A DNA stretch of 64,000 nt from Mesodorylaimus sp. YZB2_4 (taxonomy: Eukaryota > Nematoda > Enoplea > Dorylaimida > Dorylaimidae), in NCBI GenBank assembly GCA_030248295.1, contig JASANH010000695.1, positions 62,001 through 126,000 on the forward strand, in the 5' to 3' direction. A program made the translations under genes and the position numbers. Position 1 is the stretch's first letter; every line of letters starts with the position of its first letter. Below, one piece after another: positions 11,401 through 21,660 of this stretch. Under the pieces are notes generated by a model, which was given only the letters and a program-made list of their open reading frames with translations, ran no database searches and had not been told where the DNA came from.

Positions 11401-14400
11401 AAGAACCGATTTCGAGTGCTGTTGAGTCGGGGAGTAGAGATGAGGATGCTTGGCCTAGCTTCACTTGGTGTCAGCAGGCTGTCTCGAAGCCAAGAATGGT
11501 CGAGGAAAATGAAGGGGCGGGAGTGTCGGGCAGTCATGAAGGGAACGAAGACGAAGATGGTGCCGCTGTAGAACCGTATGACGACGACGGGTGTCATCAG
11601 GGTAAGTCCCGTGGGAAGTGGTCTGGGGTGGTCTCTCCGAGATGGTATCTTATCCCCGTACAATATGGGTATAGGAGGTAGGCCCTAGCCTGGTCAGTTT
11701 TATGAGATGTCATGGAAAATAAATACTAGCTACCCTGCCCCTGAAGTCTGACAAGGAAATCTAAAAATGTCAGGGAGTCCAAAACATGTCTGGAAAAAGT
11801 AGATTTTTGAGGCAAAACGAGGAAAACTGTGGGAGCTTGCATGTTGAGATTTCGAATTTCGAATGACCCTTTTTTGTGTATCTCTTGATCGTGCTCCGTA
11901 CAGCACGCCTATAACTAGCTAATGGGCTATCTTAAACACAGTGTATGAGATTTCAGGATTTATTTCATGCACTGTACTATAGGCATGGGCCATCTGGCTA
12001 AAGTCAACCTACATAGGCCTTACCCGCTGTTTTTGTTATACGTTATTGTTGGTCTGTTTTAGTCAGTCAAAAGTTTGAATGCTTATATTTTCAAGTATAT
12101 CCGATTTTAGGCGTGGCATCATGCACACAAATTTTGTTCCCTCCTGGATTCGAACCCCCTGCTTCCTCGAAGAGACCAGACAAGTGTCCAGAGGAATCGA
12201 TTGTCGCAAATGCCGAATGCTCAGTGTCGAGTGGAGCGAGTTCAGAAGTTCGAAAACCAAAAACGATTTTACCGATTCGTACACTTTTTAATCAATTAAA
12301 ACAACATCGAATAGCGGCAGCCAAGAAACCAGTTGCCAAACCGAAAGTTTACGGGCCATCACCTTGGAAGCGGCAAGAGCCAGAAGTGAAACCGGCGGGT
12401 CCCGAATTGCCACCAGTCGTATCATCAAATGAAGCAGCGGCGATAGCGGAATCGAATGAAAGTGAAATGAAGAAACCAGTCAAAAAAACCAAAAAGAAAT
12501 CGTCGCCAAGTGAAATGTTAACGCCAGAATTTTTAGCCGAATTGGAGCGAAAAAAATTAGAGCACGAGAAAGAAATGAAAGAAAAAATAGTAATACTGGA
12601 AAATTTGAAAGCGAAAAGGCAAAAAGTTGCTGATCGAGAGCGTGATATTGGATTGGATTTGAAGAAGAAATTAGAATTGGGTTTGTTTGATGTGGCGGGC
12701 GATGAAAAAGAGAAGGTCAGGAAGAAATCTATTGAAAATTGGCAAGGAATTGCGGAGGAGGGAGGTTCGATCAGTGGCGAGGACGTGGAGGACCTGTTAT
12801 TGATTATGGCGGACGAAGAAGAAGAATCTGAGACGGCAATGGGATCGCCAGTGGTCAGACCTGAAGCGAGTGGACGTACAACTGGGGCCAATCCAGAGAA
12901 TTTGAAATTTTCGTCGATGAGAATATGCGTTTCGAAGTCAACTGATGGCAAAGTGGTCAGAAGTTTGGTTGGAGAAGAAAATAAATGTGAGGAAATTGAA
13001 GAAGTTGAAAGAATTGAAAGGAAGGAGATGTGTCGTGGAAGTGTTCGATCGAGTGTGGGAGTGGTTGAGAAACGGTCACCGAAAGGACGAGTCAAGTCGA
13101 ATTACAGCGCGAGTAGGAGCCGAAGCCGGAGTCAGAGTAAGAGTCGGGAGAAGAGAAGGTAAGGCGCACTGTTGTATTAGTCTATAGTGTTGGGCGGGGG
13201 AAGCTGACCCCAAATGGGTCATTGAATATTTGCAACAGCTGCTGTGCTAACTATACAGCACTTCTAAACATCACCGTTGCGTGTGTTTGACAGCAAACGA
13301 AAGAGGAGCCTATTGGATGCGATTGATTGACTTATTGCTTATCTAAGCATCAAAGCAGTGACAAAAGAAGTTCTCAAAAATAAGGCGCAAAGATAGAAAG
13401 ATGTCATAGAAACTGGATTTAGGTGAAACTGTGTGGCTGGAAGATAACAGCGAAGCATTTTAGTTGAAAAGTGTTAATACAAGATATAAGAGGAAGAAGA
13501 GAGGATTACTTTTAAGTTTCTTTGAGGGGACCGAGGGAGAATCGGGTGGTGTTGAAATACGACTGGTTCCATATTACTGGAGGGCGCGTCTGATGCAGCT
13601 TTTGCACCGCGCCAAAAACCCAGGGCAGCCAATCAAGTCTTCCGACCTAGTCCATGGCTGAAACATCACTCTGACGGGTGACGATCCCAGCTCCATGCAG
13701 GGTATCGATTGCCAGTCGAGCCTGTACGTGCAGTGTGGTGAGGTTCCACCAGACCAGACTTATGTGTAGCGGAAATCACATGCATGAGCAGCGATCCTAG
13801 TCCTTTGCAAAACTCTGGTATCACTTGCACCTTCACGTACCACATGCCCGTGATCTAAGAAAACACTGTTTTGTCGGCTTCAACTTTGTATAACTGTTTT
13901 CGCTGCTGCCTCTGATCCTAGTTAGCGTTTGTTCAGAATCGGCACTGGGATTTGGTCAATCCTGGTCGAGATCAGGACTAGAACTGTATTAAGGCTCTTT
14001 AGCAGTTTTAAGAATGATCTGCAGGTTATTTGATGATACTAGCAAGCTAATACCAGCAACCTACTGGTATTGTAGTAGTGAGCAAGGTTAGAGAAATCCC
14101 TTTAGCCTACAGAGCACAAAGTCAGCTCGAGGATATTCAAGATATCTCTCATCGTTAGTTTAAAGCTGGCGTAGCGGCAGGTAGCCATTCGGCCAAAAAC
14201 ACGCAAGCTCCCTTCGGTTTGGACTTGCGGGCTTATACTTATCGACCTGGGAAATACTCCAGTTTTTTTGCGCAGAATGAGTCGAGAATTTTGAGCTACT
14301 GCTGAGCCGGTTTCTATGCCACTGTTTCACAGTAGAATCAACTTGCACGACCTTAATGCTGGTGTCAAACTTTTTTTGAGCCCTTCATGCATCTATGGAA

Positions 14401-15186
14401 CTTTTCTTCCATCCACAGTCACAGTCCATCGACGTGGCATGATCTGCTTGTGTTCCACGTTTTGGGGTACGCACATGGTTAGCGTCGACCATCCGCTCCA
14501 GTCCGACTTCTAGATCGGCATTTAATTTTTCTCATCATCTGCTAGGAATGATGTGTGACATAATGAACAGGTCTCTTTTTCTATAAAATCTTCATAATCT
14601 TTTTTTATGGTTCTCCTGTGTCAATTTTGAACGAGGAAACAAACCAGTTTGGGGAGGACATGGTTCCAGTTTTAAAAAAATCCTCTTGATCAAAGCGGAT
14701 CCAGCCTCTAGGTGGGATCGATCGATGCTTGCTCTCGGGTGTTATCATGCTTGGATGTGGTTGAATCGAATCCAGACCTATTGTGCGTGCATTGACGACC
14801 TGATACTAGTTCATTGTTTTAGGCACGAATATCGTCACGAAAAGCGGCGCTGTGCACGTGCGCACGAGCATTCGACTCATCGTCATCGATCTCCTTTGTC
14901 GCCACCGCGAATCTACCAGTCGGAATATCGAAGATCGAAGAATGTGCACACTGAACGAGGTCATTATCGACGATCGAGTCGTGATCGTTGTCAGTCGAGC
15001 GATAAGCAGCGGCATCACGATCCAGATAGGCGAGCAGTACAAGGACAAGGGTCTCAGCCACCGGCAGCTGATCCAGAGCCAGCGATCGATGACGGCTTTC
15101 AACGCCAGGCCGAACTACTCGAATTAGAATTGAGAGCCAAGGCGATAAGATCGTTGATGAAAGTGCAGGATGCAGAGGATTTGTGA
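5494..15186 (+). CDS. CAAP1: Caspase activity and apoptosis inhibitor 1 (CAAP1) orthologue, six exons
   Basis: Exons 5494-5540, 5598-5781, 10517-10601, 10654-11601, 12111-13158 and 14823-15186 join in frame with GT-AG ends to give 891 aa. Two blocks identify the family. Residues about 41-106 contain LKPMGAYMNDRAQMVEQMF, then LMPDVLK across the exon 2/3 junction, then LDELKRMCVNELEGMSKKRI, matching the CAAP1 core (LKP..YI.D, MLPDVLKNCS, EIKKLC). The extreme C-terminus, AELLELELRAKAIRSLMK, matches the family's conserved C-terminal helix. Between them lie a very acidic Ser/Glu region (exon 4), a Lys/Glu coiled-coil-like stretch (exon 5) and an Arg/Ser/His-rich segment. Human CAAP1 is about 360 aa, so the middle is greatly expanded. 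The human protein is reported to modulate caspase-dependent apoptosis; the role here is inferred from orthology. Intron 3 is 52 nt, intron 2 is 4.7 kb. Confidence 0.9.
5837..5925 (+). repeat. Diverged copy of the GGCTGAAACATCA foldback repeat
   Basis: It begins CTGAAACATCACCGTGACGG and resembles the copy at 13656. It lies in CAAP1 intron 2, just after exon 2. Confidence 0.45.
6719..6878 (+). repeat. tRNA-derived SINE, 5' (head) part
   Basis: It starts AGAGCCGCGGTGGCTCA, has a tRNA-like A-box region (TGGCTCA...GTTGATTAAGGCG) and a B-box-like GCAGTTCTGTTCCG, then GAGGACGGCAGTTTAGTAAG. The same head occurs at 51779 (+) and at 7984 reading leftward. The matching SINE body resumes at 8275 after an inverted-repeat element, so this copy looks split. 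Confidence 0.65.
7100..7984 (-). repeat. Reverse-oriented SINE interrupted by a hAT-type MITE
   Basis: Read on the minus strand, it starts with a tRNA-like head (GATGGCTTAGCTGGTTAAGG as A box, GAGGTTCTATTCC as B box), passes through GACGGCAGTTTAGTAGAG and GTCGCTGGCTTTGGACACC, and ends with the 3' body (GGAAGTCCCGT) near 7125. The stretch 7190-7659 is a separate insertion. Confidence 0.65.
7190..7659. mobile_element. hAT-like MITE with exact 8-bp target-site duplication
   Basis: A 470-bp element begins TAGGGATAGGT and ends ACCTGTCCCTA, which are near-perfect inverted termini. It is flanked on both sides by GAGGTGAC (7182-7189 and 7660-7667). An 8-bp duplication with TAGGG-type termini is the hallmark of the hAT superfamily. 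The inside is rich in GATCCCGATC-type sequence and has no transposase, so it is non-autonomous. Confidence 0.75.
8275..8610 (+). repeat. SINE body (continuation of the copy starting at 6719)
   Basis: Landmarks shared with the other copies are GTCGCTGGCCTTGCACACC, GCACAGGATGCCCTCG, GAAGCTGCCTTGAGAG, GTCATGACTGCTGG and GGGTTGGAAGTCCCGTTGG, ending in CCCACAAAAATT. An internal 40-nt perfect hairpin (8359-8398) is absent from the other copies. Confidence 0.6.
8359..8398. repeat. Perfect 17-bp hairpin with 6-nt loop
   Basis: Arms 8359-8375 (AGGTAACTGGTTCCCGA) and 8382-8398 are exact reverse complements around the loop CTGGTA. The hairpin lies inside a SINE body in CAAP1 intron 2. Confidence 0.8.
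8640..9250. repeat. GATCCCGATC-rich element, probably another MITE
   Basis: Both ends carry GATCCCGGTCGGGAT (about 8658 and 9199) with further CCCGATC/GATCGGG words, resembling the interior of the hAT MITE at 7190. Clear terminal repeats or a target duplication were not found. Confidence 0.4.
10080..10203 (+). repeat. Dispersed repeat shared with 25140-25268
   Basis: The blocks GGCGAGGCTGAAACTCGTCG, TTGATGTCTC and ACGACTAGGTGGCC, followed by CCATCCGCT and ATCTTCTCC, recur in the same order near 25155-25268. It looks like a diverged member of the GGCTGAAAC foldback family. The preceding stretch 9380-10080 has repeated CTGGTGC/TGATGACATT words but no gene. Confidence 0.5.
13656..13760 (+). repeat. 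Foldback repeat copy
   Basis: The GGCTGAAACATCACTCTGAC motif is followed by CCCAGC, GTATCGATT and CCAGTCGAGCC. It lies in CAAP1 intron 5. Confidence 0.5.
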
Positions 15187-15451
15187 GTGGTGGTGAAAGA
15201 TGTAATTATTTGTGTTATGGACTGTAAAAGTACGCTTTGTCAAATCAGCCATCAGTCTGCTCTCATGGGAATAGGGGCCATACAAACAGCTCTGTACGAC
15301 GGGGAGCACAATAGGCCGTCAAGAATTCTGGTTATTCTGGGGATGATTGCTACTTTTTGGCATATGTAGCTTGGCTAGGAGTTGGTGAGAATGTGGCCGA
15401 CCACAGCGGGCGGGACAAAGTCCGACTTGGGCAAGGCACTTTTTCAAGTGC

Positions 15452-15590
15452 GGCTGAAACATAACCCTGGCGGGCTGATGTTTCCCAGCTGGCTAGATGG
15501 ATCACACTCTCCCACTCGTCATCACACGGGCACGAGGGTCACAGTTGGCTTTCGCAGCCTCTGTGCAGTAGTCACCTCGACTTGCTAGTT
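15452..15590 (+). repeat. Foldback repeat copy downstream of CAAP1
   Basis: GGCTGAAACATAACCCTGGC is followed by GGGCTGATGTTTCCCAGC, giving the AAACATAA/TGATGTTT-type stem typical of this family, then a pyrimidine-rich CACTCTCCCACTCG segment. Confidence 0.55.
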
Positions 15591-15799
15591 GAGGCATGGT
15601 TTGGCAAGGGGTACCCAATCAGAGTGGAGCGTCACGACTATAGCATGACACTCGTGCAAGGCAGAGCAGCGAAAGCACATAGCGTAGCACCTTGTCTTAA
15701 GTCTTTGGGGAATACCTTGATTCCTGCCTCGATTTGTGAAAAGCCGCATAGGTAAGTACCTATCGTTTCTGGGGTAGACCATGCGCATCCGCCAAGGAA

Positions 15800-15990
15800 G
15801 TGGCCGATTACCAAACTCTTAAGGGCAGAACCTCACAGCCTGGCTTATGCGTGTGCAGGTGCTCCAAGTGGAGACGCAGAGAAAAGCTGCCGTGAGAGCT
15901 GGTCACCTCACGGCCTAGCCATGACTGCTGGTCGTCTTTGGAAGTCCCGTTGGGGAACTGAGGCGGCGAGGAGGCTAAACCAACAAAAAA
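15800..15990 (+). repeat. SINE body fragment
   Basis: It shares GCAGGTGCTCC, AAGCTGCCGTGAGAGCTGG, CATGACTGCTGG and GGAAGTCCCGTTGGGG with the other SINE copies and ends CCAACAAAAAA. The tRNA-like head is missing. Confidence 0.6.
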
Positions 15991-16428
15991 CGCTAGGTTA
16001 TTAAGTTTGGGACGTGATAAGACTAATTTATGTAGATGCAGACCGTGCAGGGTGGGCACTGCATGGGACCTCAGCCTGTCGATCATTAGCAAAATCTTTT
16101 ACTACAGGAGAATCGCCTAGCCAAGGGTGGGCCTGGCCATACGACGTCGCTGAAGGGGGGGGGGGGGGGGAATTGCTCATTTGCATACGACGTCATATTT
16201 GCATGGTCGGCCTCATACCAGTATGATATGAAGAATGAGGGGACAGAAAATTGAGCACACAAATTTTGGGTGCAAATAAACCCAAAATAAAGTGGAAAAA
16301 AGCTTTGCCGTGCTTCTGAGATTATTTCGACACAGGATGGGCGAGTTCGATTCACGTTACACCAAGTTTTTGAAATCGCTTTAATTTTTTAACTTATTAT
16401 TAACTCAAAATCCAAAAACTTATCGAAT

Positions 16429-16899
16429 TTACAGGTAATCAGTATCGAATTCGAGGCCATCGCGACACGTGGTTGCATCGCAGATAGGGACACTTAATGG
16501 GGCCATATGGGAGCAAAGATGGGGACGGATAGCCGCCGTCAATAAGCAGGCAGTAGCTGCATAATCAATTTTCAAAAACGGAGTCCATGAGATGCGCCAA
16601 GTTTGAAACAGAATATCCATCACTGAGTCACTGCTTTTGCATCGATCACATAATTTTTTTGAATTAATAAAAACATTCAATTCGCCGAAAAAAGTTTGAT
16701 GTTTTCGACGCCATTTGCAAATTTCAGTTTGAACTTGATTGCAATACCAATTTATTGTTTTGCAAATTAGAGGGCACGGTAAAGGTAGATTTTGTAAATA
16801 AGTCAGGGTGGGGACAGCAATTTTAGGCGAGAGAGCGTGAATACATAAAATATGGCAGCAAATTTCTTCTAACTTTGGTAATTTTGAAGATGAATTCAT
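16429..16899 (-). CDS. Hypothetical protein, single open frame of 156 codons
   Basis: The frame starts with ATG in TTAAAATAATGAATTC and runs 156 codons with 13 Cys and no low-complexity bias. It contains LPKLEEICCHILCIH near the N-terminus and CDRCKSS in the middle. No signal peptide, transmembrane segment or domain that I can name is present. The stop overlaps a possible donor (CCT|GTAAAT), so it could instead be an exon. Length is the main argument for coding; lack of a recognisable family and of neighbouring exons argues against it. Confidence 0.3.
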   Translation of the reverse strand: MNSSSKLPKLEEICCHILCIHALSPKIAVPTLTYLQNLPLPCPLICKTINWYCNQVQTEICKWRRKHQTFFGELNVFINSKKLCDRCKSSDSVMDILFQTWRISWTPFLKIDYAATACLLTAAIRPHLCSHMAPLSVPICDATTCRDGLEFDTDYL

Positions 16900-17333
16900 T
16901 ATTTTAAGGTTAGCAAAATGGAATAATTCAAAGCTTATTTAGCTTTGTGAGGGAGACACCATCTTGGCATTGCGCCTGTTGGAACAGGGCCAGGCGACTC
17001 GCTTGTTGAAGCCAGTGCGCGCGCTTGCTTGAAAAATTATACGATGCGCCGCCAGAGTTGGATCGAGAAGAAAATCGGGGTTATATCAAAAGCAAAATAA
17101 AACTTCTTCTTTTTTCATCGACGGAGTAACTGCAAATTTTTGTTGCTTATTACACCGTATGTAGAATGCAAATCAATATGACTGTATTTGATAGCTAAGC
17201 ATTTGTGCAGTCCTCCATCAGGGCCCTAAAATTTGATTTGCCTCTGAGTCGGGGCCAGTGTAACTTGCCTGGTAGGCGCAGGAGAGAAAAACGCTCATCA
17301 GACTGGGTCAAGGCAAGTCCCGCGGCTGCCTGT

Positions 17334-17425
17334 GGCTGAAACATCAACCCGACGGGCTGATGTTTCCCAGCCAGTGGAAGTCGATTACTCTCTCCCCTCG
17401 CCATGGCCTACCAGGCGCCGTGGTT
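17334..17425 (+). repeat. Foldback repeat copy with the best-preserved stem
   Basis: GGCTG-AAACATCA pairs with TGATGTTT-(CC)-CAGCC (17334-17372). It is followed by GTCGATTACTCTCTCCCCTCG and CCATGGCCTACCAGGC, an arrangement repeated at 62971. Confidence 0.7.
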
Positions 17426-18615
17426 TTAGCTGGTTCGATCGAATCGGCTTTGTAGCCAAACTGGTCAAGGTGGCTAGTTTTACTGCACTGAGCCGAGGCT
17501 GAAATAAAGAACTGTTTTGGTCAGTGATTCTATGCCAAAAGTTCGCAAAACGTGGTACTTAAAAATTAAAAAACCATTGAGGTTTTTTCTTGGCGAGACA
17601 TTGCCTGGCCACCAGCGGCATCACTTCTATAAAAACAAGGACCCCTACCGAAAAAGTCCAGAAAAAGTGCATGACTACTGCTACCCGCACTGCATGCTTA
17701 TTGTAACTTCTCCCCGAGGACTCACGAGCATAAAGGTGTTATGAGACATATTTTGACTTTTTTAGCAATGTTCAGACTCTTAGGTTTCCGACCAGGGTCT
17801 TTCCATGCAAAAAAGCTATTTGTGCGGCAGACTCACCGTTAGTGAGACAGCCAGAGCATAAAGGTGTTATGTGACCAAAATACTTGGAATTCCTGGGCAT
17901 AAATGTGTTTCTTGCTCTATTACCCCCCACTAACTTGTTGCCAGGGGGCAATTTCGCCCTTCGGCAGCAAGTTAACTTTTATAAATTTTTCTCGGAAATA
18001 GGTTTTTGTCACCTTGCGCCTTTATGCTAGAGTGTCCCCCCCCCCAGTGACTACTTCATGCTCTGGAATTTAGTGTGTTCACGTTCACTTTGACGAGTTG
18101 TCGCATGAATTCTGTAACTAAATAGCTCAGTGCATCAGTGGCGCGGTGATTTCTGAAAGCAGTCCTTTGCTGAGGCGGTCTTTTGCACACGGCTTTATGG
18201 CCTGTTGCTGGCTCTTTCGGCAGTCATTTTTCGTGCTGCGAAGCACACCAGCGTTTCGTTTTTGAATGCGATTGGCTCGATTCGCAATCGTATCCCATAA
18301 TAACATTGGAAATTTAGGAGTTCCAAATGATCCCTCTGGTGGGTGTCAGCTGTGCTTGGCCAATTGCATTCTAAAAGGCAGTTTATATACTGCTTGCGTG
18401 CAGCAAAGTGATGCAATTTAATATTATGTACAACCAGTGCTTTTTTGTAACAAAAGCAAAAGGGACTAGCAGTTTTTTTGACAATGTTGTATGACAACCG
18501 ATATATGGGAATGTTCAAGCACACAAAGGTTGCTAGATAAAGTTTCCTTTCCGTGCTTGTTGTGGCTTGTTCCGCAATGCAATCAAGGTCGGTGGGATGA
18601 ATAAGTTGCTATTTG

Positions 18616-19812
18616 CTAGGTGTACAAGGCGTCAATTTCCGGCTTCACGCGAATCTATATCAGAAAGAGCTTAATTTTGAATGGTCTTACAGGCTGGTCC
18701 GTTGTGCGCCTTACCATGCAGCATATATTGTGTGGCATGACGCAAGTGTAATGCGGAGGGCAACTACCAGCCCTTGAGTAACCTTGCCATCGGATGCAAG
18801 GAGGTCCAACGATCCAGCCCTTTACGCACCAGCTTAGGGCGGCCCCCGGGTACATCGATCCCCAAACAAGCATTATTATGACACCGATTTAGGAGGGCCG
18901 TACTGAAAGCCAGTCATATACAATAGTTGAGCAAGAAGATGCAGATTTACCAACGGACAGCATGCGCCAGTGTCCGGGTGGCAGGCGTGGTACGGCCTCG
19001 GGCAATCAGATCGATCGTCCGGCTTTTGGCGGTCGCAATTTGATGCGTCAAAGTCAAATCGAGGCTCAAAGCATTTTCCAAGTCGCTAAATCTCATAATA
19101 GTACTCGATCAATTATGCGCTCGTTGGACCCCTGTCTTGTAGGCCACCCTGGTTGCAGGCCCCTCAAAGGCCTCCTGTTCAGGGGCAATCGGTTATTATA
19201 CCCCCTCATTCATGCAGTAGGCCCTACTGCCAGTTTCGTGTGGTCATAGGCCAAGAAAACCAAGTATCTGGGCTGTGGCAGTTGGCCAGTTAGGGAAACA
19301 TTGGGAGGGTGGAATCATACAAATTCATCAAATAAAGGAAAATTCAGTCAACAATTAAAAATTGATTTTTAAACCTCAGACAAACCATATTTAAAAATAT
19401 CTTGAAATTGAATGGTGCTGTTTTCAGAAAGAAGCATTGGAATTTCAATAACCCTCTCAAAACCTTTAGCCTGGGCCTACAAGAGCGCAAAGTTAGCAGC
19501 TCTCAAAATATTGTTAGTACCTTTTGTCTGCAGCACAAGTTGTCTTTATTACATTCGAATCCATAAGGGCAGCGTGGTTTCTCGTCATCATAGTCCGAGC
19601 AGGGGTGGCTATGACCAGAGACATCCGCCGTGCCTTCAGGGCATTTGGGCTAAACGCAATTTTGTCAGCTTAGATCGCCAGCCGCAGAGAGGACAGATAT
19701 ATTGGCAAATTACCAAATCTTTTACCCGGTGCCCATCGCGTTTTGCGATAATCGATTTGTTGTGTCCGTACACCAATTTGATGAAAACAAATAACGTTAT
19801 TATAGGTTTCAT
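18616..19812 (-). CDS. Secreted cysteine-rich protein, paralogue A (five exons)
   Basis: Exons run 19812-19726, 19649-19521, 19085-18951, 18861-18715 and 18654-18616, all phase 0, giving 178 aa. Exon 1 encodes a signal peptide (MKPIITLFVFIKLVYG). Exons 2, 3 and 4 are exactly 129, 135 and 147 nt, as in paralogues B and C. Each encodes one module ending in Cys-Cys: CPEGTADVSGHSHPC...CPYGFEC...CC; GKCFEPRFDFDASNC...HACHPDTGACC; YPGAALSWC...GWIVGPPC...CC. The CPxG..C..CC pattern resembles lustrin-type Cys-rich repeats; function is unknown but extracellular. The base pair before exon 4 is GG where B has AG, so the acceptor is not canonical. The last exon (12 codons) is the weakest part. It may be a decaying copy. 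Confidence 0.7.
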
Positions 19813-20460
19813 CGTTTCGCTTTCCAGCGTTTGACGCGCTTTGGAAGATACTTGCACTTGTATAGCCTCGTTTTGCAGGCGCCTTGGACTCCCCTGATGT
19901 CACTTGATATGCCCAGCCAACACCTGAGCATATCCCATTACAGTACAGTCCTTCGCCGACCTCTGCCTGATTGCAGTCTCTGCTTGACGGCTTATGCCTA
20001 CAGTATTTTTCAAAAGCTGCATTTTTCTCCTGGATTCTGACTTTAAGGTGATGCTTGATTTATAATTTACGGATAACAACCAATTCTTCGGCACGAATAA
20101 CTGCTATTATCCACTACGGTTATCCATGGAAGGCAAGTTTCCAAACACCGATCTCATTGATCACTGGAAAAAGAGTCAAAATTATCTCGATTTGTTTTGG
20201 CAATACCTGACATCTAGCATGGAAAGGTTGGGCCAGCCTCGGACTCGGTCATCTAGCACCCACGACTCGCAAAGTTTCCAGTCCCACGAATGCAATGGCC
20301 TCTTGGCAAGATCATCAAACTCTGTACGGGAAGAGATGGATTTGACCGAAAAACATTCCCAACTGCCTTCCAGGCGACCTTTCAAAACTTGGCTCCGCTT
20401 GAAGCACAACTCACAGCCTGAGCATACGTTGAGGCAGCGATGCATGCTCTACTTGTAATG

Positions 20461-21524
20461 TACACGGACTCTCACTGGCGCATTATGTTTCACGATCATT
20501 TTGATCAGATCCAGGATATTCAGTACTTGATTCCCCCTGCTCCTATTTTCTTCCACCCCACTTCCTCTTCTTATAAGCCATTATCAGGCTCTCGTAGTAA
20601 GATTTTCTATTCCCTACTCTCTAGTTCCGTGTATTCTCCTCCTACCTCTGAACGCTCATGGATACGAGATCTTGGTATTTCTGAAATATTGCCCTTCTTT
20701 CGGCTATTACCTCGACTAAAATTACCCTCCTGGCACATAAATTTCCAATGGAAAGTTTTGCATAGGCTGATTCCCACAAGTCGATTTTTATTCTTAAGGA
20801 AAATACAACCATCTGAAACTTGTCCTCTGTGTGACGAGTCACCTGATGATTTCGAGCATTATTTCTTCTACTGTGTTTTCTCACGTGCATTGTGGGCAGA
20901 TTTAGAAGATAAGTTACAGAGCGTAGAAGTAGATTTTTTTTTGACCAAAGTGAATAGTCTCTTAGGCGCGCCAGATCAAAATATCCCTGTGAATTTATTG
21001 TTGTTATGGACGAGAATCTTTATTTATAAGTGCCGCATGAAGAGTGTCATTCCATCGAGTCATGCACTTTTTGCTTTCATACGATCTGAATTTTTCTTGT
21101 TTAGAGCTTTACAACGTAATCATCCAAATTTTGAGAATATGTTCAGGATACTTTTTGACATGATGGACATATAAGGCCTGATGTTGAGCTCGACGATCTG
21201 ACATGAACCAATCTGAGCTAACATCCCGGGTGCATGCGATCATGGAAAGCAGTGAAGTGCACTGTCTATTGCAGTCAACGCTTCGGCTAACCCACGATAT
21301 ATCCTCTCCTAGATGATAACCGGTGCGCTCAGAAAGGGGATTGGACTGTAAATCGGGTTTGGCAGACGGTCCTTTTTTTATGTTCCTTTTTGCTCAACAG
21401 TGCTTCGATTCGTGATTGTTCGGTTCACATCTCTAGCTTTTTTGCCTTGTTGTACTCCTGCCGCCAATGCACTTTTTTTTTCTTGGGAAATAAAACTTGA
21501 TATAAAAAAAATACACGGACTCTC
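20461..21524 (+). mobile_element. 5'-truncated LINE (non-LTR retrotransposon) with 13-bp target-site duplication
   Basis: The element body (20474-21511) ends in an A-rich tail (AAATAAAACTTGATATAAAAAAAA) and is flanked by the exact duplication TACACGGACTCTC at 20461-20473 and 21512-21524. It encodes the C-terminal end of a LINE ORF2. Truncation at the 5' end, A-tail and duplication are standard for target-primed reverse transcription. Confidence 0.85.
20474..21174 (+). pseudogene. C-terminal fragment of LINE ORF2 (zf-RVT region)
   Basis: The frame encodes about 232 residues read through from the truncated 5' end. The segment WKVLHRLIPTSRFLFLR, then CPLCDESPDDFEHYFFYC, then FSRALW is the CPLC...EH..F.C zinc-binding region found after the reverse transcriptase in L1/Tx1-type LINEs. 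The reverse transcriptase itself is absent because of 5' truncation. The frame is intact to its stop, which suggests a fairly recent insertion. Confidence 0.75.
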
Positions 21525-21589
21525 GGTATAAGCCCCTTGTACTATCCCAGAATCTGCGTCAACCAGAGGTCTGCAGTCGACGTCGTCAA

Positions 21590-21660
21590 TGTAATGTACA
21601 TGGACTCTCGGTATAGGCGACCGTTTTACTAGCCCGCTACATTATGAGTGTATAAGCCTC
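21590..21660 (+). repeat. Second copy of the LINE target-site region
   Basis: GTAATGTACATGGACTCTCG followed by GTATAGGCGACC closely matches the flanks of the LINE (GTAATGTACACGGACTCTC and then CGGTATAAGCC). The LINE therefore inserted into a locally repeated sequence. Confidence 0.6.

Larger units (their letters stand above)
15187..18615. other. Intergenic region between CAAP1 and Cys-rich gene A
   Basis: It holds foldback repeats (15452, 17334), a SINE body (15800-15990), a 16-nt poly(G) run (16155-16170), an ATTTGCAT-containing direct repeat around 16181-16205 and one long minus-strand frame (16429-16899) described separately. No other coding signal is supported. Confidence 0.6.

Noticed and set aside
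12349..13095. 248-codon minus-strand frame opposite CAAP1 exon 5
   Set aside because: It is the antisense shadow of a Lys/Glu/Ser-rich exon; the plus-strand frame has matching splice phases and family motifs.
20126..20458. 110-codon plus-strand frame just before the LINE
   Set aside because: It has no recognisable domain, no splice signals and overlaps an opposite-strand frame of similar length.
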